From positions 1 to 11,480 of the forward strand of contig JALRGZ010000299.1 in assembly GCA_023253295.1 (NCBI GenBank): a stretch of 11,480 nucleotides of DNA, given 5' to 3'. Of this stretch, positions 1-6,460 are shown one piece after another (within the stretch, counting starts at the first letter, position 1; every line of letters starts with the position of its first letter). Both the position numbers and the translations under genes were made by a program. The notes under the pieces were generated by a model. That model was not told where the DNA came from and did no database searches. It saw only the letters and a program-made list of their open reading frames with translations. Source of the stretch: Flavobacterium sp. Lineage in GTDB: Bacteria; Bacteroidota; Bacteroidia; Flavobacteriales; Flavobacteriaceae.

Positions 1-2
1 AC

Positions 3-131
3 GAGCCTATGGCTAGGTCTTATTACTCTTTCGTTAATGAGGTAGAAGTAGAGCGGACAGGGCTTTGTCTACACGACGATCTTCCTGTTGGCTTTAGCCC
101 TGATGGATTCGTAGGTAAAGATGGCGGGTTA
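3..131 (+). pseudogene. Fragment of a lambda-exonuclease/YqaJ-family phage recombination nuclease
   Basis: Codons starting at base 3 read EPMARSYYSF, then GLCLHDDLPVGFSPDGFVGKDGGL. This matches the core of the lambda exonuclease/YqaJ family, in which a G..xE..AR helix is followed by a strand and the SPDGL..(D/G)GLEIKCP block. The visible pieces are the E..AR motif (Glu at 3-5) and SPDG (96-107, metal-binding Asp at 102-104). The downstream E-x-K catalytic pair and everything after it are missing, because the reading continues into an unrelated gene and stops at 171-173. These enzymes are 5'-3' exonucleases that work with a single-strand annealing protein in phage recombination. GC over 1-120 is 56/120 (47%), against 45/120 over 181-300. 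Only about 43 codons are present, cut at both ends, so this is a remnant or a misjoined piece and not a working gene. The family call rests on motif recall, without alignment. Confidence 0.72.
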
Positions 132-738
132 CCCTTATCACTATTGGTTTCCTGCAACCAAAAAAGGCTATAGTGGTGTTGCCATTTTATCCAAAACAAA
201 ACCAAAAAATGTAGTTTATGGCACGGGAATTGAGCACATGGATCACGAAGGACGAAATATTCGTGTCGATTTTGAGGATTTTTCGGTAATGAGTTTGTAT
301 TTACCTTCAGGAACCAACATCGAAAGACTCAATCATAAATTCATGTATATGGACGATTTCCAAAATTATATCAATGATTTAAAAAAGGAAATTCCCAATC
401 TCATTATCTGTGGTGATTACAATATTTGTCACGAAGCTATAGATATTCATGACCCTATAAGAAATGCTAAAGTTTCCGGTTTTCTTCCTGAAGAACGTGC
501 TTGGCTGGATGCTTTTCTGAAAAATGGATTTATTGACAGTTTCCGATTTTTGAACAAAGAGCCCGGAAATTATTCCTGGTGGACAGTTCGTGTCAAAACA
601 GCAAGAACAGACAATAAAGGATGGCGTATTGATTATTGTCTGGTTAGCGAACCTTTGAAAGACAAAATCAAAAAGGCACTTATTTTGCCCGAAGCAAAAC
701 ATTCTGACCATTGCCCCGTTCTAGTAGATATAGAATAA
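121..738 (+). CDS. xth: Exodeoxyribonuclease III (AP endonuclease), 5'-truncated
   Basis: Exonuclease III is a DNA-repair enzyme of the endonuclease/exonuclease/phosphatase family that cuts at abasic sites and removes 3' blocks. Seen here are the active-site Tyr region (SLYLPSG, Tyr60), GDYN (98-101, Asp99/Asn101), SGFLPEER (119-126), WRIDYCL (Asp171) and the terminal SDHCPV (Asp196-His197). The family is about 250-270 residues; this frame has 205. Missing are the N-terminal ~50 residues, including the N-x-N-G strand and the metal-binding Glu of the LQE motif, so this copy cannot be active as written. Homology begins at about base 124 (AGYPYHYWFPATKKG). The ATG at 121 is fortuitous, because the same frame has a TAG stop at 112-114 and the bases before it belong to a phage nuclease frame. 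The family call is very secure. Whether the gene is broken in the organism or only in the assembly is open. Confidence 0.9.
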   Translation: MAGYPYHYWFPATKKGYSGVAILSKTKPKNVVYGTGIEHMDHEGRNIRVDFEDFSVMSLYLPSGTNIERLNHKFMYMDDFQNYINDLKKEIPNLIICGDYNICHEAIDIHDPIRNAKVSGFLPEERAWLDAFLKNGFIDSFRFLNKEPGNYSWWTVRVKTARTDNKGWRIDYCLVSEPLKDKIKKALILPEAKHSDHCPVLVDIE

Positions 739-780
739 TAAAAATATAAGAGAAAACAGCCCTAATAAAACAACAATAAA

Positions 781-1722
781 ATGACAAAAAAAATCTCCTT
801 AGGACTTTTAGTTCTGGCACTTTCAACTTCATGTGTTTCTAAAAAAATCTACAACGACTTAGAAAACAAATTCACTGAATTAAAAAAAGAAAACAGAAGT
901 TTAACTGATGAAAACGAAGCTTTACTAAAAGCTAAAAGTCAGTTGGAATTAGACCGAGATGCTTTAAAAAATGAATTAAACAAAATTAAATCAGAGCGTG
1001 ATAAATTGACTGCCGATAAAAAAGCCCTCGAAGATAAAATTGCCCGATTACAGGATTCCTATAATGCATTAGAAAAAAACAGTAACGATGCATTGCAAGC
1101 TAATTTGAAAAAAAATCGTGATTTATTAGCAGAATTAGAAGCCAAACAAAAAGCTTTATCTATCGAACAGGAACGTTTAAGCAAAAGCGCTCAACGTTTA
1201 AAAGAATTAGAAGACATGATTGCTGCCAAAGAAGCAACGATGCGAAAATTAAAAGAAACCTTATCAAAAGCCTTAAATGGGTTTGAAGGTAAAGGATTAA
1301 CAGTTGAACAAAAAAACGGAAAAGTATATGTATCAATGGAAAACAAATTACTTTTCAACTCAGGGAGCTGGGCAGTAAGTTCTGAAGGTAAAAAAGCAGT
1401 TGTGGAACTAGGAAAAGTATTAGGTGAAAACCCAGATATTGCCGTTCTTATTGAAGGCCATACCGACAATGATCCTTACGGTGGTTCAGGACCAATTACT
1501 GACAATTGGGATTTATCCACTAAAAGAGCTACTGCCATTGTAGGTATTTTGAGCGAAAACAAAGCCATTAACAAAAAGAGTTTAACGGCAGCCGGAAGAG
1601 GAGAATTCTCACCACTAGCCACTAATGAAACAGCTGAAGGAAAAGCTAAAAATCGTAGAATTGAAATCATCTTGACACCTAAACTGGATGAAATTGCTGA
1701 AATGTTGAACGAAATCAACTAA
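781..1722 (+). CDS. OmpA-family lipoprotein with long coiled-coil stalk
   Basis: Residues 1-18 form a lipoprotein signal (KK, hydrophobic core, lipobox STSC with the acylated Cys at 18). Residues about 20-165 are Lys/Glu/Leu-rich with heptad-like spacing, a predicted coiled coil that could span the periplasm. Residues about 180-300 are an OmpA C-terminal peptidoglycan-binding domain: LLFNSGS (190-196), IEGHTDND (224-231), the NWDLSTKRA block with Asp244 and Arg249 that bind diaminopimelate in this family, GRGEFSP and KNRRIEI (290-296). The expected role is to tether the outer membrane to the cell wall. At 313 residues it is longer than Pal (about 170) because of the stalk, so I do not call it pal. 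It starts 42 bases after the exonuclease gene with an AT-rich leader and no Shine-Dalgarno sequence. The gene ends just before an inverted repeat. Confidence 0.9.
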   Translation: MTKKISLGLLVLALSTSCVSKKIYNDLENKFTELKKENRSLTDENEALLKAKSQLELDRDALKNELNKIKSERDKLTADKKALEDKIARLQDSYNALEKNSNDALQANLKKNRDLLAELEAKQKALSIEQERLSKSAQRLKELEDMIAAKEATMRKLKETLSKALNGFEGKGLTVEQKNGKVYVSMENKLLFNSGSWAVSSEGKKAVVELGKVLGENPDIAVLIEGHTDNDPYGGSGPITDNWDLSTKRATAIVGILSENKAINKKSLTAAGRGEFSPLATNETAEGKAKNRRIEIILTPKLDEIAEMLNEIN

Positions 1723-1745
1723 AGCATATTAATATATTATATGTA

Positions 1746-1805
1746 GTCACACTGAGCTTGTCGAAGTGCAATTAAGAACGAAGTCTTCGACAAGCTCAGA
1801 CTGAC
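1746..1805. repeat. Imperfect inverted repeat, REP-like intergenic element
   Basis: Arms 1752-1766 (CTGAGCTTGTCGAAG) and 1785-1799 are a perfect 15-bp reverse-complement pair around an 18-base loop. The stem extends by GTCA/TGAC (1746-1749 with 1802-1805) across a 2-base mismatch. From memory, CTGAGCTTGTCGAAG-type palindromes are dispersed in many copies in Flavobacterium and other Bacteroidota genomes. It lies between two plus-strand genes. It could act as a transcript 3'-end hairpin for the OmpA-family gene, although no T-tract follows. Confidence 0.75.
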
Positions 1806-1826
1806 AAAACACTTCAGATTTAAAAA

Positions 1827-2864
1827 ATGAAATATACTACATTACCGAATACCAACATAAAAGTGAGTAAAATATGTCTGGGCACTATGACTTTTGGCCA
1901 ACAAAATTCGGAAGCTGATGGTCATGCTCAAATGGATTATGCTGTTGCCAATGGCGTTAACTTTTTTGACACTGCCGAAATGTATTCGGTTCCGGCACGA
2001 CAGGAAACTTATGGAAGTACCGAGAAAATCCTGGGAAGCTGGTTTAAAAAAACCGGAAAACGTGAAGAAATCGTTTTGGCTACCAAAATTGCAGGTCCGA
2101 ATCCGAATTTTACTTATATGCGCGAAAAAAATGATTTTTCTCCAGCCAGTATGAAATTTGCTTTAGATCAAAGTTTACAGCGCTTACAAACCGATTATAT
2201 CGATTTATACCAACTCCACTGGCCGGAACGCAAAACCAATTTCTTTGGCAAACGAGGTTTTGAAAATCAGGAAGATGGTTGGGAAGACAACATTCGCGAA
2301 GTATTAGAAACCTTAGAAGGTTTTATCAAAGCTGGTAAAATCAAACATATCGGACTTTCTAATGAAACACCTTGGGGAATTATGCGTTTTCTGGAAGAAA
2401 GCAAATACAACAATCTACCTAGAATCAGTACAATTCAAAATCCGTATTCATTATTAAACCGCCAGTTTGAAGTAGGTTCTGCTGAAGTTTGTATGCGAGA
2501 AAAAGTAGGTTTGTTTGCTTATTCTCCTTTAGCTTTTGGTGTGCTTTCAGGGAAATTTTTAACAGGCGAAAGTCATCCAAATGCCCGAATTAAATTATTC
2601 CCTCAATTTTCAAGATACAACAGTGCACAATGCACAGAAGCAACACAACGTTACAGTGAAATCGCTAAAAAACACGGGATTTCATTAGCACAAATGGCTT
2701 TAGCTTTTGTAAACCAACAAGCTTTTGTAACAAGTAATATTATTGGAGCGACTACTTTGGAACAATTAAAAGAAAATATTAGTTCTATTGATCTTGTTTT
2801 ATCCGACGAAATTATCACAGAAATCAATGCAGTTCACGCTGTAATTCCTGATCCTGCACCGTGA
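1827..2864 (+). CDS. tas: Aldo/keto reductase, Tas-like
   Basis: This is an NADP(H)-dependent oxidoreductase of the aldo/keto reductase superfamily, a cytosolic (beta/alpha)8 barrel. Full-length similarity to E. coli Tas is visible from the start: LGTMTFGQQNSEAD (18-31), the D-x-A-E-x-Y block (Asp48, Tyr53), Lys87 in ATKIAGP, and YIDLYQLHWP with His131. These complete the Asp/Tyr/Lys/His tetrad. Further matches are GKIKHIGLSNET, TIQNPYSLLNRQFEVG and the C-terminal cofactor-binding IGATTLEQLKENI. The length of 345 is the same as Tas. In E. coli, Tas was found as a multicopy suppressor of tyrosine auxotrophy; the physiological substrate is not known, and none can be inferred from this context. 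It stands alone after the inverted repeat and converges on the transglycosylase gene. Confidence 0.93.
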   Translation: MKYTTLPNTNIKVSKICLGTMTFGQQNSEADGHAQMDYAVANGVNFFDTAEMYSVPARQETYGSTEKILGSWFKKTGKREEIVLATKIAGPNPNFTYMREKNDFSPASMKFALDQSLQRLQTDYIDLYQLHWPERKTNFFGKRGFENQEDGWEDNIREVLETLEGFIKAGKIKHIGLSNETPWGIMRFLEESKYNNLPRISTIQNPYSLLNRQFEVGSAEVCMREKVGLFAYSPLAFGVLSGKFLTGESHPNARIKLFPQFSRYNSAQCTEATQRYSEIAKKHGISLAQMALAFVNQQAFVTSNIIGATTLEQLKENISSIDLVLSDEIITEINAVHAVIPDPAP

Positions 2865-2873
2865 TTATTTAAC

Positions 2874-2917
2874 CGCAAAGTTTTTTTAAGTTTTTCGCAA
2901 AGAACACTAAAGTATGT
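2874..2917. repeat. Degenerate 11-nt tandem repeat (CGCAAAGTTTT-type)
   Basis: Four consecutive 11-base units can be written: CGCAAAGTTTT (2874), TTTAAGTTTTT (2885), CGCAAAGAACA (2896) and CTAAAGTATGT (2907). Units 1 and 3 share CGCAAAG exactly, and units 2 and 4 are degenerate with AAG kept. Arrays built on CGCAAAGTT are familiar to me in intergenic regions of Flavobacterium genomes. No function is known to me. It sits between the tas stop and a hairpin. Confidence 0.55.
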
Positions 2918-2924
2918 TTTAAAT

Positions 2925-2990
2925 AAACCATTAAGAAGTTAAGCTTCATTAAGTTAAACCTTAATAACCAAAATTTCTTAATGGTTTTTT
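2925..2990 (+). terminator. Hairpin between convergent genes, probable terminator of tas
   Basis: AAACCATTAAGAA (2925-2937) and its exact reverse complement at 2975-2987 form a 13-bp stem. It is followed directly by a run of six T (2985-2990). The 37-base loop contains a second CATTAAG (2947-2953, direct copy of 2929-2935) and a short GAAG/CTTC pair. Its position between converging plus- and minus-strand genes fits transcription termination, mainly for the plus strand. The long loop is unusual, and it may also be a dispersed repeat. Confidence 0.6.
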
Positions 2991-3035
2991 ATCAATAAGA
3001 CTTTCAACTTTAACTCCTTAGTATTTAAACTAAAA

Positions 3036-4997
3036 CTAAAACTCAAATTCATCATTCATTTTCAAAGAATCTACCACTGTAGTATCTTTTTCTTTAATAC
3101 GAAGTAAAGATTTAGCAGGTCCTGTTAAGACCGTTTGTTGTTTTTTATAAATTGTATCATCCACGGTAAGCAATCCTCTTCTTATCATTAAATTAGTTAA
3201 AAAAGAAACTTGCTTCATAGCCGATTCTTTCAAAATACCTTCGTCATTAAACTGATACATAAACTTCTTCGGACTTGGAATCACCCGCGCTAAAAACAAA
3301 CATTCGTTAAAAGTCAAATCGGCTGGTGTTTTCTGGAAATAATATTGTGCTGCTTCTCCAATTCCGTAAACATCTGGCCCCCATTCGATAATATTAAAAT
3401 ACACTTCCAGCATGCGTTCTTTGCTTACAATTCGGTTATTTTCCAAGATGTAAACCAATAGAATTTCTTCTAATTTTCTGGACAAAGTTTTCTCTCGGGT
3501 TAGAAAAACATTCTTGATTAATTGCATGCTAATGGTACTCGCCCCTCTTGAGAACTTCTTGGTTCTAATATTCTTAACAATAGACTGCTTAAAAGCTTCG
3601 TTTATAAAACCATGATGATTAAAGAACGAAGGATCTTCAGTAGTCAACACACATTTTTGTAAATAAGGTGAAATTTGGTCGAGTGGTGTATAATTCACAT
3701 TGGCTGCCCCAACTAAAACAGGACGTTGCAAAAGCCCATTAATTATGGCACGATAGATGAATTCGCCATTGAGTTTGTTCAAATTGGCTTCTCCATATTT
3801 TGTAATTCTAAGGTTTTCTTTTCTTAGATTACTATTAAAAACCAAAGCATTAGGCTTATTTTTATTGTACTCAAAGTCTAAATTATAATCAAAAGTTCCT
3901 TCGGCTTCCATTCCTTGAAAATGGGTAAACAAACCCTCAGGAAGCGAAATGATAAAATCCTGAGCTTTTGTTTTTGGGATATTGATTTTGAGTTTATAAA
4001 TGGTATCTTCCTCCGTTTCATAAGCCAGATAAGGATGAAATTTCACCTTATTGAATTGTACCGTCGAACTACTATCTACTGCGATAAAATCAGAACCTAA
4101 AAGCAGACGATAATCAAAACGGGCATTTTTGATTAAAACATCCTTTAGTGCAATTCGGGCATGATTAATTTTCAAATTGGCTATCGAGGCAAAACCATCA
4201 ATATGGAGTTCCCCCATGCTTTTATCAATATTGTCCACATTTAAACGAATAGAATCAAAACTAGAAATGAGATTGTAGCGTTCGTCAAAATAAGGTACTT
4301 TGATAGCACCTGTATCAATATTAAAGAAACGGATATCTGCTTTTTTATTCCTTGGATCGGCAAAACCTTTTATTTTCCATCGTTGTGCAAAAGTATTTGT
4401 TTTAACATTAATAGAAGTTTCCAGTTCTTTATTAGCCAATACTAATTTCTGAATATCAATTCTAGCTTTTTTTCCGTTGTCGTCGAGTTTAAAGGCTAAA
4501 TTCTCAACATTCATATCCGTCGGAATAAGATTCAAAACTCTGGAAATAATTCGGTAGGCAAAAGCCGCATAATCTCTTTTATCAGTTGACTTTTCTTCGT
4601 CTTTATTTCTTTTTAAAAAAGCTTCAAAATTCTTAACCTTACCTTTTTTGGTCAATTGGATATATCCATTTTTGATTTCCAAAGTTCCCAATTGGACATC
4701 TCCTACTAATAATTTCCAAGGATTAACAGAAGTCTTGATTTTATGAATATTAAAAAGCGTATCGGCATGATTAGGAACCAAAGTCACATCAGTAAAATGA
4801 ACACCAGAAAGTCCATCGAAAGCAGCTTCTTTAACTACAAAACGACTATCATACTCCACTTCCATTTTATGAGCTGTTTTTGCAATAATTTGTTGCAAAA
4901 GCACTTCTCTAAAACTAAAAATCCCAATAACAGCAAACACCATTAAGGCAACTACTATTTTTATACCTAAGAATATTTTTTGTTTTCTCGTCCTCAT
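3036..4997 (-). CDS. Membrane-anchored peptidoglycan glycosyltransferase (GT51) with AsmA-like N-terminal region
   Basis: The C-terminal ~190 residues are a GT51 lipid II polymerase domain with all signature motifs: TTEDPSFFNHHG (catalytic Glu454), RGASTISMQLIKN (484-496), RKLEE (507-511, second Glu511) and MLEVYFNIIEWG (529-540), then YGIGEAAQYYF. No transpeptidase domain follows, so it resembles monofunctional MtgA in activity. MtgA is about 240 residues; this protein has 653. Residues about 9-30 are one membrane segment. Residues about 50-430 are rich in alternating beta-strand patterns, and FDGLSGVHFTDVTL (60-73) and GDVQLGTLEIKNGYIQL (99-115) resemble the start of AsmA/TamB-type proteins. 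The active domain should sit in the periplasm. The start is the only good one, just before the basic-hydrophobic N-terminus. The gene is transcribed alone, convergent with tas, and I see no exact TAnnTTTG upstream. Confidence 0.88.
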   Translation of the reverse strand: MRTRKQKIFLGIKIVVALMVFAVIGIFSFREVLLQQIIAKTAHKMEVEYDSRFVVKEAAFDGLSGVHFTDVTLVPNHADTLFNIHKIKTSVNPWKLLVGDVQLGTLEIKNGYIQLTKKGKVKNFEAFLKRNKDEEKSTDKRDYAAFAYRIISRVLNLIPTDMNVENLAFKLDDNGKKARIDIQKLVLANKELETSINVKTNTFAQRWKIKGFADPRNKKADIRFFNIDTGAIKVPYFDERYNLISSFDSIRLNVDNIDKSMGELHIDGFASIANLKINHARIALKDVLIKNARFDYRLLLGSDFIAVDSSSTVQFNKVKFHPYLAYETEEDTIYKLKINIPKTKAQDFIISLPEGLFTHFQGMEAEGTFDYNLDFEYNKNKPNALVFNSNLRKENLRITKYGEANLNKLNGEFIYRAIINGLLQRPVLVGAANVNYTPLDQISPYLQKCVLTTEDPSFFNHHGFINEAFKQSIVKNIRTKKFSRGASTISMQLIKNVFLTREKTLSRKLEEILLVYILENNRIVSKERMLEVYFNIIEWGPDVYGIGEAAQYYFQKTPADLTFNECLFLARVIPSPKKFMYQFNDEGILKESAMKQVSFLTNLMIRRGLLTVDDTIYKKQQTVLTGPAKSLLRIKEKDTTVVDSLKMNDEFEF

Positions 4998-5236
4998 GAA
5001 TGCTATAACATTTTTGGCAGCGGGCTAAAATAATAACTTTTTTACTTGGATTCAGAAACTTAACTTAAACTTTACTAAATCGTTCATTTCAGACTAAAAT
5101 TAACCCTAAAAAACATAATACTTTTCTAACAGTTTCCAAAACAAAGCCCTGTTTCCCTCATAAAACACTGCCAGTCAGAAATTTAAACCAAAATGTTAAA
5201 AACCCAATAAACACGAGGGTTTCCGAATGTATAGGC

Positions 5237-5244
5237 TAAATTTG
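5237..5244 (+). promoter_or_regulatory. Bacteroidota -7 promoter element (TAAATTTG) for the beta-barrel gene
   Basis: TAAATTTG matches the TAnnTTTG consensus exactly, 26 bases before the ATG at 5271, and is followed by CAAA. No clear TTTG/TTG -33 element is found 17-23 bases upstream. A short AAACCC/GGGTTT inverted repeat (5200-5205 with 5217-5222) lies just upstream. Confidence 0.55.
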
Positions 5245-5270
5245 CAAACTCAAATTTAACAAAATTAAAC

Positions 5271-5843
5271 ATGAAAAAAGTTGTTTTAGCGGTTGTAACC
5301 GTATTATCATTTGCTTTCGCAAATGCACAAGAATCAAAAGCTGTAAAATTCGGAGTTAAAGCGGGTGCTAACTACGGTTGGCTAGCTACAGGTGCTGCTC
5401 CGGTATATGATTTACGTCCGGAAGTAGGATACCACGCAGGTTTAGTTGCCGAATTCAAAATGTGTGAAAAATTCTCTTTCCAAGCTGAAGCTTTATATTC
5501 TCACTCAGAGTATTCTTTTGATGGAAATGGAAATACATCAGGAACTAAAATCGAATTAAACCAAGTAGCTGTTCCTGTTTTAGCTAAATTCTACTTAGTA
5601 AAAGGTTTATCTTTAGAATTAGGACCTCAGGCTACTGTAATTGTTGATTCTAAATTAACTAATGCTGAAGGCAGCGCTAACTTTAGAAAATATAATATCG
5701 ATGGTGTTTCTGGTTTAGCTTATGATTTCAAATCAGGAACTTTTATCCAGGCAAGATATACTTATAGCTTCTTAAACTTACAAAACGGAGCTGCTGGAAA
5801 TAACCAATTTGGAATCCAGGCTTCTGTAGGATACAAATTCTAA
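5271..5843 (+). CDS. Outer-membrane beta-barrel protein (porin-like, OMP_b-brl type)
   Basis: The signal peptide is clear: KK, a hydrophobic core and a cut after AFANA, leaving QESKA, about 20 residues. The mature part has alternating strands typical of small 8-strand barrels: VKFGVKAGANYGW, VGYHAGLVAEF, FSFQAEALYSHSEYSF, IELNQVAVPVLAKFYLV, LSLELGPQATVIV, FIQARYTYSF. It ends in VGYKF; the C-terminal Phe is the usual outer-membrane assembly signal. The length of 190 fits this broad family. Such proteins are abundant in Flavobacterium, and their cargo or role is mostly unknown, so no specific function is claimed. Codon use is more uniform (GCT, TTA, AAA) than in neighbouring genes, which suggests high expression. 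It has its own promoter-like element and terminator, so it is probably monocistronic. Confidence 0.85.
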   Translation: MKKVVLAVVTVLSFAFANAQESKAVKFGVKAGANYGWLATGAAPVYDLRPEVGYHAGLVAEFKMCEKFSFQAEALYSHSEYSFDGNGNTSGTKIELNQVAVPVLAKFYLVKGLSLELGPQATVIVDSKLTNAEGSANFRKYNIDGVSGLAYDFKSGTFIQARYTYSFLNLQNGAAGNNQFGIQASVGYKF

Positions 5844-5866
5844 TAATTCCTTTTAACCACAAATAC

Positions 5867-5894
5867 AAAACCACGCCATCCGCGTGGTTTTTTT
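5867..5894 (+). terminator. Rho-independent terminator after the beta-barrel gene
   Basis: AAAACCACGC (5867-5876) pairs perfectly with GCGTGGTTTT (5882-5891) around the 5-base loop CATCC, followed by T through 5894. The GC-rich core plus a 7-base T-tract is a textbook intrinsic terminator, 23 bases after the stop codon. Confidence 0.92.
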
Positions 5895-5967
5895 ATACTT
5901 TAAACTTTCCATTGGCCCTAGATAAAAACACCACAACTAACTGATTTTTAATTGTTTTGAATATAAA

Positions 5968-5975
5968 TATTTTTG
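5968..5975 (+). promoter_or_regulatory. Bacteroidota -7 promoter element (TATTTTTG) for the small lipoprotein gene
   Basis: This is an exact TAnnTTTG match, 34 bases before the ATG at 6010, in an AT-rich spacer after a strong terminator. Candidate -33 sequences (TTG at 5952-5954) are too close, so only the -7 half is supported. Confidence 0.5.
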
Positions 5976-6009
5976 TAACTTTAGGTATCTAACCCAATAC
6001 TACAAAGTC

Positions 6010-6378
6010 ATGAAAAAATCATTTTTATTTACCTACGGTATATTACTACTTTCAACTCTAATGATTGCATGCCATGAAAAACGAAATGAACTAGTTGATT
6101 CATGGAAAATCACCAACGTAGAAGCAAAAAAAACAATCTCGGATTCAGTAAAAAATGAAATCTTAACTAAAGGAACTCTAACTTTTACAAAAGACGGACA
6201 TGTCGACGGATTCCTTGAAGGTGACATCACTAATGGCAGCTATGCTTTAACTAAAAAAGGAAAAAATCTAGTGATTAAAGACGAAACAGGTACTCCTTAT
6301 CCTTATGACTGCATGATTACAGATGACCAAGTTGTTCTGGAAAATGAGGATATGAAAATTACATTAGTTAAAAAATAA
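6010..6378 (+). CDS. Small lipocalin-like lipoprotein
   Basis: Residues 1-21 are a lipoprotein signal ending in MIAC, with the predicted acylated Cys at 21. The remaining ~100 residues begin LVDSWKITNVEAKK, and a KGTLTFTKDGHVDG segment, a NGSYALTKKGKNLVI strand pair and a final VVLENEDMKITLVKK follow. A W-containing first strand, a 'tf..dG' strand and a 'G.Y.l...g..l.i' strand are typical of the lipocalin-like lipoproteins common in Bacteroidota, which form a small beta-barrel or half-barrel. The protein should sit on the outer face of the inner membrane or in the outer membrane. Ligand and role are unknown. It is a single gene between a terminator-bounded neighbour and the epimerase-like gene 82 bases downstream. 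The family assignment is by pattern only. Confidence 0.7.
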   Translation: MKKSFLFTYGILLLSTLMIACHEKRNELVDSWKITNVEAKKTISDSVKNEILTKGTLTFTKDGHVDGFLEGDITNGSYALTKKGKNLVIKDETGTPYPYDCMITDDQVVLENEDMKITLVKK

Positions 6379-6460
6379 GGAGTAAAATCTGTATCCCTAA
6401 AAAAAGAATCCTCTGCAACCCTAAAAAACCAAATATTAATGAGAAATTTGCATTCTGAAA

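Noticed and set aside
23..205. Minus-strand open frame spanning the left-edge junction
   Set aside because: It crosses two unrelated plus-strand coding signals. Its peptide is low-complexity Ser/Pro/Thr and has no family pattern.
379..711. Antisense open frame across the exonuclease III gene
   Set aside because: The sense strand carries all the conserved exonuclease III motifs over the same bases. The antisense peptide has no recognisable domain.
121..738. ATG at 121 as the real start of a naturally short exonuclease III
   Set aside because: The protein would lack the first catalytic strands and the metal-binding Glu. The ATG falls exactly at a junction with a phage nuclease frame, so it is accidental.
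1894..2154. Alternative plus-strand frame inside the aldo/keto reductase gene
   Set aside because: The tas frame is full-length and matches its family throughout. The alternative is a +1 shadow.
5200..5222. AAACCC/GGGTTT inverted repeat upstream of the beta-barrel gene as an operator or terminator
   Set aside because: The stem is only 6 bp with an 11-base loop and no T-tract. It is too weak to call beyond a note in the promoter entry.
5102..6430. Shared word AACCCTAAAAAAC in two spacers (about 5102 and 6418)
   Set aside because: It is short and A-rich in an AT-rich genome, likely by chance. No repeat structure surrounds either copy.
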